Below, in pieces: positions 17,008 to 24,568 of a stretch of 64,000 nucleotides of DNA (positions within the stretch are counted from its first letter, which is position 1; each line of letters opens with the position of its first letter). The notes beneath the pieces are model-generated. The model made no database searches, was not told the origin of the DNA, and saw only the letters and a program-made list of their open reading frames with translations. This DNA comes from Mycolicibacterium pulveris (lineage in GTDB: Bacteria; Actinomycetota; Actinomycetes; Mycobacteriales; Mycobacteriaceae). The translations under genes and the position numbers were made by a program. Location: contig NZ_AP022599.1 in NCBI RefSeq assembly GCF_010725725.1, positions 1,674,001 through 1,738,000 on the forward strand, read 5' to 3'.

Positions 17008-18203
17008 TGCGCCCGGTCGAGGAACACCAGCGCGTCGTCGCCGACCTCATCACGCCCCGCCCCGCCGCTCGGGTGCCGCTGGCCGATGCGCTGGGGCTGG
17101 TGCTGGCCGAGGACGTCGTCGCGCCGCTGTCGTTGCCCGGCTTCGACAACTCCGCCATGGACGGATACGCCGTCGTCGCCGACGACGTGGCCGGCGCGAC
17201 AGCCGAACAGCCCGTCGTGTTGCCCGTCGCCGAGGACATCCCGGCGGGCCGCACCGATATGTTGACGCTCAAACCCGGTACCGCACACCGGATCATGACC
17301 GGGGCGCCGCTGCCGTCGGGTGCGACGGCCGTGGTGCCCGTCGAGGCCACCGACGGCGGCGTCGACACCGTCGCGATCCGCGCCGGCGCACCGCCCGGCA
17401 AGCACATCCGTCGCGCCGGTGAGGACGTCACCGCGGGCACCACGGTGCTGCGCGGCGGGCAGGTGCTCACCCCGGCGGCGCTGGGCCTGGCCGCCGCGCT
17501 CGGATTGGGTGAGCTGGCGGTGATTCCGCGCCAACGGGTGCTGGTGATGTCGACGGGCACCGAACTGGTCGCCCCGGGCACCCCGCTGCAGCCGGGCCAG
17601 ATCTACGAGTCCAACGCGGTGATGCTGGCGGCGGCGCTGCGGGACGCCGACGCCGAGGTGGTGGCCTCGGCGATGTCCGGTGACGACGTCGACTCGTTCC
17701 GCGCCACGCTGGCCCGCCACGCCGGCGACGCCGACCTGATCGTCACCACCGGCGGGGTGAGCGCAGGCGCCTACGAGGTCGTCAAGGACGCGCTGGGCGG
17801 CACCGTCGATTTCGTCAAGGTCGCGATGCAGCCGGGCATGCCGCAGGGCTGCGGGCGCGTCAACACAGGCACGCCGATCGTCACGCTGCCCGGCAACCCG
17901 GTCAGCGCGCTGGTGTCGTTCGAGGTGTTCCTGCGCTCGCCGCTGCGCGCCGCGATGGGCCTGCCCAACCCGGACCGGCCACGCCGCAGCGCCGTGCTGA
18001 CCGAGGATCTGACGTCACCGCGCGGCAAGCGTCAGTTTCGCCGCGGGGTGCTCGACGCCGACGCGGGCACCGTCACCAGTTACGGGCCGCCCGCCTCGCA
18101 CCATCTGCGCTGGCTGGCGTCGGCGAACTGTCTGCTGGAGATCGATGAGGACGTCACGGAGGTGGCTGCGGGCACCCGGGTGCAGGTGTGGGACCTGGCA
18201 TAG
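17007..18203 (+). CDS. moeA: Molybdopterin molybdenumtransferase MoeA
   Basis: 398-aa cytosolic enzyme that inserts molybdate into adenylylated molybdopterin in the last step of molybdenum cofactor synthesis. Family markers are FDNSAMDGYAV near residue 47-57, the MoaB/Mog-like domain with TGTELV and TGGVSAGAYE near 249-258, and LPGNPVSA at 294-301. Length is normal for MoeA. The ATG overlaps the SDR stop by one base (TGATG), implying coupling. Mycobacteria carry more than one moeA; by synteny this corresponds to moeA2. No other cofactor-synthesis genes are nearby. Confidence 0.95.
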   Translation: MRPVEEHQRVVADLITPRPAARVPLADALGLVLAEDVVAPLSLPGFDNSAMDGYAVVADDVAGATAEQPVVLPVAEDIPAGRTDMLTLKPGTAHRIMTGAPLPSGATAVVPVEATDGGVDTVAIRAGAPPGKHIRRAGEDVTAGTTVLRGGQVLTPAALGLAAALGLGELAVIPRQRVLVMSTGTELVAPGTPLQPGQIYESNAVMLAAALRDADAEVVASAMSGDDVDSFRATLARHAGDADLIVTTGGVSAGAYEVVKDALGGTVDFVKVAMQPGMPQGCGRVNTGTPIVTLPGNPVSALVSFEVFLRSPLRAAMGLPNPDRPRRSAVLTEDLTSPRGKRQFRRGVLDADAGTVTSYGPPASHHLRWLASANCLLEIDEDVTEVAAGTRVQVWDLA

Positions 18204-18243
18204 CGGCCTTGGTCGATACCTTCGCCCGTAGAATCGCGGGACG

Positions 18244-18942
18244 ATGGCCAGACGCCCCGACCTCACATCCGGCCCCGAGCGGCTCGCGGCGCTGGTGCGC
18301 ACCACGATTCCGCCGATGCACCGCGCCGGGCTTCCCTTCGTGGGGGCCAGTCTCGCGGTCGCCGCGCTCGGCTGGCGCAACCCTTGGCTGCGCCGGGCCG
18401 GGCTGACCTCGGCGGCGGCCAACGCGGCGTTCTTCCGGCACCCGCCCCGCGTGTCGCCGACCCGACCCGGGCTCGTCGTGGCACCGGCCGACGGCCTGAT
18501 CTGCCTCATCGAAGACAGCCCACCGCCGGCCGAACTCGGTTTGCCCCCAACGCCTTTGCCGCGCATCAGCATTTTCCTTTCGGTGTTCGACGCGCACGTG
18601 CAGCGCGCCCCGATCGGGGGCGAGGTCGCCGCCGTCGTACACCGGCCGGGTCTGTTCAGGTCGGCCGAGCTCGAGGCGGCCAGCGAGGACAACGAACGCA
18701 ACAGCGTGGTGATCGCCGGCCCCGACGGCGTCGAGGTGATCGCCGTGCAGATCGCCGGGCTGATCGCGCGCCGCATCGTGTGCGAGGCCAAGGTCGGCGA
18801 CAAACTCGCGATGGGGCAGACCTACGGGCTGATTCGCTACGGGTCGCGGCTGGACACGTACCTGCCCGCGGACGCGAACGTCTTAGTGACGACCGGGCAG
18901 CGCGCATTGGCCGGTGAGACGGTATTGGCCGAGCTGCGATGA
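18244..18942 (+). CDS. psd: Phosphatidylserine decarboxylase proenzyme
   Basis: 232-aa pyruvoyl-dependent enzyme that decarboxylates phosphatidylserine to phosphatidylethanolamine at the membrane. The short archaeal/actinobacterial type has its self-cleavage site in IRYGSRLD, between Gly200 and Ser201, which becomes the pyruvoyl group of the small alpha chain. Asp/His processing residues are in the segment [19 protein letters not shown] at 18229-18234 followed by 9 nt to the ATG suggests a promoter with an almost leaderless transcript. The stop overlaps the pssA start by 4 nt, so the two steps of PE synthesis are coupled. Confidence 0.95.
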   Translation: MARRPDLTSGPERLAALVRTTIPPMHRAGLPFVGASLAVAALGWRNPWLRRAGLTSAAANAAFFRHPPRVSPTRPGLVVAPADGLICLIEDSPPPAELGLPPTPLPRISIFLSVFDAHVQRAPIGGEVAAVVHRPGLFRSAELEAASEDNERNSVVIAGPDGVEVIAVQIAGLIARRIVCEAKVGDKLAMGQTYGLIRYGSRLDTYLPADANVLVTTGQRALAGETVLAELR

Positions 18943-19790
18943 TCAAACCTCGGGTCAAGCCGGGCGTGGTCAGCCTGCGCATCCTGCCCAGCGGTATGAC
19001 CGTGGCCGCGATCTGCCTGGGGCTGACCGCGGTCAAGATGGCGCTGGACAACCGGCCGACCGAGGCGATGGCGTTTCTGGCCGTCGCGGCGATCCTGGAC
19101 GCGCTCGACGGGCGCATGGCCCGCGCGCTGAAGGCGACGTCGCGGATGGGCGAGGAGATCGACTCGCTGGCCGACGCGGTCAACTTCGGTGTGGCACCGG
19201 CGTTCATTGTGTACGGCACGCTGCTCTCGCAGTCGCAGGTCGGCTGGATCGTGGTGCTGCTGTACGCGGTATGCATCGTGCTGCGGCTGGCCCGTTACAA
19301 CGCGATGCTCGAGGTGGATCAGCCCGCGTTCGAGAAGAAGTACTTCGTCGGAATGCCCGCGCCCGCCGGGGCGATCGGGGCGATCGGACCGCTGGCGGCG
19401 AAAATGCAGTTCGGCGAGGGCTGGTGGACATCGGAATTGGCCGTGGTCATCTGGATGGTCGGCGTCTCGCTGCTGGTGGTCAGTACGATCCCGATGCGCA
19501 AGATCCACACGTTCTCGGTGTCGCCCAACATGGTCGCCCCCCTGTTGGCGCTGCTGGCCATCGCGGTCGCGGCCGCGATCCTCTACGGCTATTTGGTGAT
19601 CCTGCTGATCATCGCGGCGTACGTCATCCACATTCCGTTCGCCGCACGGACCAGACGGTTCCTCGCGCAGCATCCCGAGGTGTGGGACGAGCGACCGCGG
19701 CAGCAGCGCGCGGCGCGACGAGCCATCCGCCGCGCACAGCCCCACCGCCGCTCGATGCTGCGGCTCGGACTGCGGAGGCCGGGCTCCTGA
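18939..19790 (+). CDS. pssA: CDP-diacylglycerol--serine O-phosphatidyltransferase
   Basis: 283-aa integral membrane enzyme making phosphatidylserine from CDP-diacylglycerol and serine, the substrate for Psd encoded just upstream. The CDP-alcohol phosphotransferase signature is complete: Asp57-Gly58, Ala61-Arg62, Gly71, Asp75 and Asp79. Several hydrophobic helices follow ([49 protein letters not shown]), and the tail is basic. ATG overlaps the psd stop by 4 nt. The TGA stop overlaps the proposed CTG start of the following ATPase. Confidence 0.95.
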   Translation: MIKPRVKPGVVSLRILPSGMTVAAICLGLTAVKMALDNRPTEAMAFLAVAAILDALDGRMARALKATSRMGEEIDSLADAVNFGVAPAFIVYGTLLSQSQVGWIVVLLYAVCIVLRLARYNAMLEVDQPAFEKKYFVGMPAPAGAIGAIGPLAAKMQFGEGWWTSELAVVIWMVGVSLLVVSTIPMRKIHTFSVSPNMVAPLLALLAIAVAAAILYGYLVILLIIAAYVIHIPFAARTRRFLAQHPEVWDERPRQQRAARRAIRRAQPHRRSMLRLGLRRPGS

Positions 19791-21967
19791 CGAAAGCCAA
19801 CCAGCAGCTCACCCTGACCGCGCGGCTGAACACGTCCGCATTGGACTCCCGGCGCGGTGTGGTCCGGCTGCATCCAGAAGCCATTGCGGCGCTGGGCATT
19901 CGGGAATGGGATGCGGTGTCGCTGACGGGCTCGCGCACCACCTCCGCCGTCGTGGGGGCCGCGCCGGCGGGCACCCCGGCGGGAACGGCGCTGCTCGACG
20001 ACGTCACGCTGTCCAACGCGGGTCTGCGCGAGGACGCCACCGTGCTCGTCGCCCCGGTGACCGTCTACGGCGCGCGGTCGGTGACGCTGTCGGGCTCCAA
20101 GCTGGCGACCCAGTCGATTTCGCCGCAGACGCTGCGACAGGCGTTGCTGGGCAAGGTGATGACCGTCGGCGACACGGTGTCGCTGCTGCCCCGCGAGCTC
20201 GGACCCGACATCCCCACCTCGCGGGCCACCGCGGCGCTGGCATCCTCGGTCGGCATCACCTGGACATCCGAACTGCTGACGGTGACCGCCACCGATCCCG
20301 CGGGACCGGTCAGCGTGCAACCCAATTCGTCGGTGGCGTGGGCATCGGCGGGCGTGTCGGCGACGACGTCGACGCTGCCCACCCCGCCCTCGCCATCGAC
20401 CCCGGTGCGCAGCGTCGACGACCTCAAGGGTGCGCAGGCCCAGGCCGAGCGCCTGACCGAATGGCTCAAGCTCGCACTCGACCAGCCCGAGCTGCTGGAA
20501 ACCCTCGGTGCCACAGCCAATCTCGGTGTGCTTGTGTCCGGCCCCGCCGGTGTCGGCAAGGCGACCATGGTGCGCGCCGTGTGTGCCGACCGGCGGCTCG
20601 TCGAGCTTGACGGCCCCGACGTCGGTGCGCTGCACCCCGACGAACGGCTGCGCAGCGTGGCGTCGGCGGCCGACACCGTGCGCGACGGCGGCGGGGTGCT
20701 GCTGATCACCGATGTCGACGCGCTGCTGCCCGCTGACCCGGACCCGGTGGCGTCGCTGATCCTGGCCGAGCTGCGCACCACCGTCAGCACCCGCGGCGTC
20801 ACGGTCATCGCGACCTCCGCGGTGCCCGAGAACGTCGACGCGCGGCTGCGCGCCCCCGACCTGTGCGACCGCGAGCTCGGGCTCCCCCTGCCCGACGGCG
20901 CCATCCGTAAGCAGCTGATGGAAGTGCTGCTGCGCGACGTGCCGGCAGCCGACCTCGACCTCGGCGAAGTCGCCGACCGCACACCGGGTTTCGTCGTCGC
21001 AGACCTGGCCGCACTGGTCCGCGAGGCCGCGCTGCGGGCGGCGGCACGGGCCAGCGCCGACGGGGAACCGCCACGGCTGACCCAGGACGACCTGATCGGC
21101 GCGACGTCGGTCATTCGCCCGCTGTCGCGATCTGCCACCGAGGAGGTTTCGGTCGGCTCGGTGACCCTCGACGACGTCGGCGACATGGCCGCCACCAAGC
21201 AGGCGCTCACCGAGGCGGTGCTGTGGCCGCTGCAGCATCCCGACACCTTTGAGCGGCTGGGCGTCGCGCCGCCGCGCGGCGTGCTGCTCTACGGTCCGCC
21301 GGGGTGCGGCAAGACGTTCGTGGTGCGGGCGCTGGCCAGTTCGGGCCGCCTGTCGGTGCACGCCGTCAAAGGCGCGGAGCTGATGGACAAATGGGTCGGC
21401 TCCTCGGAAAAGGCCGTGCGCGAGCTGTTTCAACGCGCCCGCGACTCCGCGCCGTCGCTGGTGTTCCTCGACGAGATCGACGCGCTGGCGCCCCGGCGCG
21501 GGCAGAGCTTCGACTCCGGGGTCACCGATCGCGTGGTGGCCACGCTGCTGACCGAACTCGACGGCATCGACCCGCTGCGCGACGTGGTGGTGCTCGGCGC
21601 GACGAACCGCCCCGACCTGATCGACCCCGCGCTGTTGCGCCCCGGCCGCCTGGAGAAGCTGGTGTTCGTCGAGCCGCCCGACGCCGAGGCGCGCCGCGAG
21701 ATCCTGCGCACGGCGGGCAAGTCGATCCCGCTTGCCTCCGAGGGTGATCAGGCTGTGGACCTCGACGCGCTCGCGGACGAACTGGAGGGGTACAGCGCGG
21801 CGGACTGCGTCGCGCTGCTGCGCGAGTCGGCGCTGACCGCGATGCGACGGTCCATCGACGCGGCCGACGTCACGGCCGCCGACGTCGCCGCCGCCCGGCA
21901 GACCGTGCGCCCGTCGCTGGACGCGGCGCAGGTGGAGTCGCTGCGCGCGTTCTCCACGACACGCTGA
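19787..21967 (+). CDS. CDC48/VAT-like double AAA+ ATPase (CTG start proposed)
   Basis: 726-aa type II AAA+ ATPase equivalent to M. tuberculosis Rv0435c. An N-terminal VAT-like double-psi barrel domain (RRGVVRLHPEAIAALGIREW) is followed by a first ATPase domain with a degenerate Walker A GPAGVGKAT (252-260) and Walker B ending ITDVDALL. The second ATPase domain is canonical: GPPGCGKT (503-510), FLDEIDAL with Asp562-Glu563, and GATNRPDLIDPALLRPGR. The family unfolds protein substrates; the client is unknown. No ATG, GTG or TTG exists near the expected N-terminus. CTG at 19787-19789 overlaps the pssA stop (CTGA), has GGAGG 8 nt upstream, and gives MTKANQQL, in register with the known homolog start. 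The next TTG would remove conserved residues. Confidence 0.9.
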   Translation: MTKANQQLTLTARLNTSALDSRRGVVRLHPEAIAALGIREWDAVSLTGSRTTSAVVGAAPAGTPAGTALLDDVTLSNAGLREDATVLVAPVTVYGARSVTLSGSKLATQSISPQTLRQALLGKVMTVGDTVSLLPRELGPDIPTSRATAALASSVGITWTSELLTVTATDPAGPVSVQPNSSVAWASAGVSATTSTLPTPPSPSTPVRSVDDLKGAQAQAERLTEWLKLALDQPELLETLGATANLGVLVSGPAGVGKATMVRAVCADRRLVELDGPDVGALHPDERLRSVASAADTVRDGGGVLLITDVDALLPADPDPVASLILAELRTTVSTRGVTVIATSAVPENVDARLRAPDLCDRELGLPLPDGAIRKQLMEVLLRDVPAADLDLGEVADRTPGFVVADLAALVREAALRAAARASADGEPPRLTQDDLIGATSVIRPLSRSATEEVSVGSVTLDDVGDMAATKQALTEAVLWPLQHPDTFERLGVAPPRGVLLYGPPGCGKTFVVRALASSGRLSVHAVKGAELMDKWVGSSEKAVRELFQRARDSAPSLVFLDEIDALAPRRGQSFDSGVTDRVVATLLTELDGIDPLRDVVVLGATNRPDLIDPALLRPGRLEKLVFVEPPDAEARREILRTAGKSIPLASEGDQAVDLDALADELEGYSAADCVALLRESALTAMRRSIDAADVTAADVAAARQTVRPSLDAAQVESLRAFSTTR

Positions 21968-21972
21968 ACTCT

Positions 21973-22025
21973 GCGATTTCGGCGCGCTGACCGTCCCTGA
22001 GGGTCGATTACCGCGCCGAAATCGC
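21973..22025. terminator. 53-bp palindromic intergenic element, copy 2
   Basis: Arms GCGATTTCGGCGCG (21973-21986) and CGCGCCGAAATCGC (22012-22025) are perfectly complementary, with CCCTGAGGG in the loop. Same length, arm sequence and loop as the element at 12932-12984. It begins 5 bp after the ATPase stop and could end the SDR-moeA-psd-pssA-ATPase transcript. Confidence 0.7.
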
Positions 22026-22036
22026 CAACAACACAT

Positions 22037-22091
22037 CTTGACAGTGCCAAGTTGACCCGGCATAGTCGGACCTGAACTTGTCAGTGTCAAG
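22037..22091 (+). promoter_or_regulatory. Promoter with two operator-like sites before DUF1707 gene
   Basis: TTGACA (22038-22043), a 17-bp spacer and CATAGT (22061-22066) form a promoter. Two related 15-bp sites of the form CTTG-N7-CAAG overlap it: CTTGACAGTGCCAAG (22037-22051) covers the -35, and CTTGTCAGTGTCAAG (22077-22091) lies in the leader just before the GAGGAGG. Their centres are 40 bp apart. This strongly suggests repression by a dimeric regulator such as a TetR- or PadR-type protein. Confidence 0.6.
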
Positions 22092-22108
22092 ATCGAGGAG
22101 GTCCCGCC

Positions 22109-22597
22109 ATGACCGCCCCCCACACCGCCGAGGTCCGCGCCGGCGATCACGACCGCGAGAAGACCGCGAGCCTGCTCGGCCTGGCGCTCGCCCAGGGCTA
22201 CCTCGCGATGGACGAGTACGAGTCGCGGCTGCAGACCACGTTCGCCGCCGAGACCCGCGCGCAGCTGCGCCACCTGACGTCCGACCTGCCGGTCGAGCGG
22301 CTCAAACGCAACGATCCGCGTCGCCACGAAGCGCGCAGACGGGCCGTCAGGCGCAGCGTCCGGCTGCACCTGGCCGGCTATCTGACGATGGTCGCGATCG
22401 TGCTCACGGTGTGGCTGGCGGTCGGCCTGACCGCGGGCTCCTGGTACTTCTGGCCGATCTGGCCGATCCTCGGCGCGGGTATCGGCGTGCTCGGCCACAC
22501 GCTGTCGGTGCCGACGACGCGATCACGAACACTCGAATCACACAGCACGGCAACCGAACTCGGCTCTATGCCGACAGTCTGTCGATTCCGGCCGTGA
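22109..22597 (+). CDS. DUF1707 (SHOCT-like) membrane protein
   Basis: 162-aa protein with an N-terminal DUF1707 domain (VRAGDHDREKTASLLGLALA, then GYLAMDEYESRLQTTFAAET), followed by a basic linker and two transmembrane helices (AGYLTMVAIVLTVWLAVGL and WYFWPIWPILGAGIGVLGH). DUF1707 proteins are abundant in actinobacteria and of unknown function, often acting as small membrane regulators. The ~30 residues after the last helix (SVPTTRSRTLESHS onward) are longer than I expect for this family and could reflect a recent 3' frame change. The ATG has GAGGAGG upstream, and two operator-like sites overlap the promoter. Confidence 0.8.
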   Translation: MTAPHTAEVRAGDHDREKTASLLGLALAQGYLAMDEYESRLQTTFAAETRAQLRHLTSDLPVERLKRNDPRRHEARRRAVRRSVRLHLAGYLTMVAIVLTVWLAVGLTAGSWYFWPIWPILGAGIGVLGHTLSVPTTRSRTLESHSTATELGSMPTVCRFRP

Positions 22598-22725
22598 ACC
22601 CCTCCCCGGTCGACTACCCTTTCACGTAGGTGTTCGCCCCGCTGGTCACCAGCACGTCACGGGCGCGCGGAGTTTTCAGCTCAGTCGGGTCAACGGGTCG
22701 ACGAACCGATCGGAGAACGACGACC

Positions 22726-23226
22726 ATGACACTCGCCGACACCCACGGAACCCGATGGAAGATCGTCATGCAGGCACATGAAATCGCGGTCACCCCTCCG
22801 ACGGTCCGGATGAACGACCCGGTGTCCAAGGCCGTGCAGCTGATGGTGGTCAACCGGCTGCCCGGGCTCGTCGTCGTCGACGACGACGACATTCCGGTCG
22901 CCGTGCTGCCCGGCACCCAGGTGCTGCGACTGGCCATCCCCGAGTCCTACCGCGACGACCCGGCGCTGGTGCGCACCGTCGACGAGATCCACGCCGACCT
23001 GTTCTGGCACGGCCCCGGCAAGCTCACGGTCGGCGATTGCCTGCCGACCCCGGTCGCCAAGCCGGTGACCGTCGCGCCCGATGCCACGCTGCTCGAGGTC
23101 GCCACGGTGATGGCCACCAAGCGAAGTCCCTTGATCGCCGTCGTCAACGGCGAGGGCAGGCTCGTCGGCGCCGTTACCTTGGAGCGGCTGCTCACCAGCT
23201 TGGCCGTGGCCGGGCCCAACGACTGA
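22726..23226 (+). CDS. Tandem CBS-domain protein
   Basis: 166-aa protein built of two CBS domains, the adenosyl-nucleotide sensing fold. The first is around [20 protein letters not shown] and [17 protein letters not shown]; the second is around [19 protein letters not shown] and [19 protein letters not shown]. No enzymatic domain is attached. It ends 12 bp before a transporter gene and probably senses nucleotides to regulate that transporter, an inference from the arrangement. Start chosen at ATG 22726 because GGAGAA lies 8 nt upstream; ATG 22768 is a possible shorter start. Confidence 0.85.
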   Translation: MTLADTHGTRWKIVMQAHEIAVTPPTVRMNDPVSKAVQLMVVNRLPGLVVVDDDDIPVAVLPGTQVLRLAIPESYRDDPALVRTVDEIHADLFWHGPGKLTVGDCLPTPVAKPVTVAPDATLLEVATVMATKRSPLIAVVNGEGRLVGAVTLERLLTSLAVAGPND

Positions 23227-23238
23227 ATCGTCTCGCTC

Positions 23239-24522
23239 GTGCTGGCACCACTACTGGCGCTGGCAATATTCGTCGTCGCCTTCTGGTTCCTGGCGACCGA
23301 ACGCGCGAACAAGGTCAAGACGGTTCTGGTCGCCGCGGGCCTGATGACCCTGCTCGGGCTGACCCCGGGCGCGCAGGTCTTCTACTCCGACCAGAAGGGC
23401 ATCGACTGGAACGTCATCTTCCTGCTGCTGGGCATGATGATCATCGTCGGCGTCGTCAAACAGACCGGGTTGTTCGACTTCCTGGCCATCTGGGCGGCAA
23501 AGCGGTCCAGGGGCAAGCCTTTTCGGCTGATGGTGATGCTGATGCTGATCACCGCGGTGGCCTCGCCGGTGCTCGACAACGTCACGATCATCATGCTGGT
23601 CGCACCGGTGACGCTGGTGATCTGCGACCGGCTCGGCATCGCGCCCCAACCGTTCCTCATCGCGGAGGTGCTGGCGTCCAACATCGGTGGCGCCGCAACG
23701 CTGATCGGCGACCCACCCAACATCATCATCGGCAGCCGGGCAGGCTTGTCCTTCAACGACTTCCTGATCCACATGGCGCCCGCGGTGGTCGTGATCTTCG
23801 TGCTGTTCGTCTTCTTCACCAGGTTGTTGTTCCGAAAAGACCTGCACACCAACCACATGCAGCTCGAGAAGGTGATGGCCCTGCAGGAGCGCCGCGCCAT
23901 CAGGGACGCTCGCCTGCTCGCCCGCTCGATGGCGGTGCTGGCCCTGGTCATCGTCGGCTTCGGCCTGCACTCGGTGCTGCACGTCGCCCCGTCGATCGTC
24001 GCACTGCTGGGGGCGGGCGTGATGCTGATGGTCACCAACGTCGACGTCGGCGACCTGCTGCCCGAGGTCGAGTGGCCGACGCTGGTGTTCTTCATGGGGC
24101 TGTTCGTGATGGTCGCCGGCCTGGTGCACACCGGGGTGATCGGCTGGATCGGCAACGCCGCGGTGTCGTTCTTCGGTGACAACTTCTTCATGGCCGCCAC
24201 CGGGTTGCTGTTCGGCTCCGCCGTGCTCGGGGCGTTCATCGACAACATCCCCTACACCGCCACGATGGCGCCTGTGGTCGAACCGTTGGCCGCCGAGGCC
24301 GTTGGCGAGACCGGCAGGGCGCTGTGGTGGGCGTTCGCCCTCGGCGCCTGCTTCTCGGGCAACGGCACCGCGATCGCGGCCAGCGCCAACGTGGTGGCCA
24401 TCGGCATCGCCCAGCGCGCCGGTCACACCATCAGCTTCTGGCGGTTCACCCGCTACGGCATCGTCGTGACACTTCTCTCGACCCTGCTGGCCTGGGTGTA
24501 CGTTTGGCTTCGATATTTCTGA
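23239..24522 (+). CDS. ArsB/NhaD-type (SLC13-like) ion transporter
   Basis: 427-aa integral membrane transporter of the ion transporter superfamily that includes ArsB, NhaD and citrate/sulfate carriers. About 11 hydrophobic helices are visible. Diagnostic segments are FLLLGMMIIVG, AVASPVLDNVTIIMLVAPVT and the re-entrant loop NIGGAATLIGDPPNIIIGS; the repeated half has FIDNIPYTATMAP and SGNGTAIAASANVV. These loops bind the anion or Na+ in the superfamily. The substrate is uncertain: arsenite, Na+ or dicarboxylate are all possible, and no arsenic genes are adjacent. GTG start 23239 follows the CBS gene by 12 bp with no separate ribosome-binding site, suggesting coupled translation. Confidence 0.85.
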   Translation: MLAPLLALAIFVVAFWFLATERANKVKTVLVAAGLMTLLGLTPGAQVFYSDQKGIDWNVIFLLLGMMIIVGVVKQTGLFDFLAIWAAKRSRGKPFRLMVMLMLITAVASPVLDNVTIIMLVAPVTLVICDRLGIAPQPFLIAEVLASNIGGAATLIGDPPNIIIGSRAGLSFNDFLIHMAPAVVVIFVLFVFFTRLLFRKDLHTNHMQLEKVMALQERRAIRDARLLARSMAVLALVIVGFGLHSVLHVAPSIVALLGAGVMLMVTNVDVGDLLPEVEWPTLVFFMGLFVMVAGLVHTGVIGWIGNAAVSFFGDNFFMAATGLLFGSAVLGAFIDNIPYTATMAPVVEPLAAEAVGETGRALWWAFALGACFSGNGTAIAASANVVAIGIAQRAGHTISFWRFTRYGIVVTLLSTLLAWVYVWLRYF

Positions 24523-24568
24523 GCCACCTGCTGACCGGGCGAAGCTCGACCGCCCGATAGGAATTCCC

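Noticed and set aside
19589..22498. Open frame of 969 codons antisense to pssA, the CDC48-like ATPase and DUF1707
   Set aside because: It mirrors well-supported genes, has a composition typical of high-GC antisense frames (Arg, Gly, His, Gln rich), and shows no recognisable domain or start signal.
23239..24522. Naming the transporter ArsB (arsenite efflux)
   Set aside because: The superfamily loops are shared with Na+/H+ and dicarboxylate carriers and no ArsR, ArsC or other arsenic gene is nearby.
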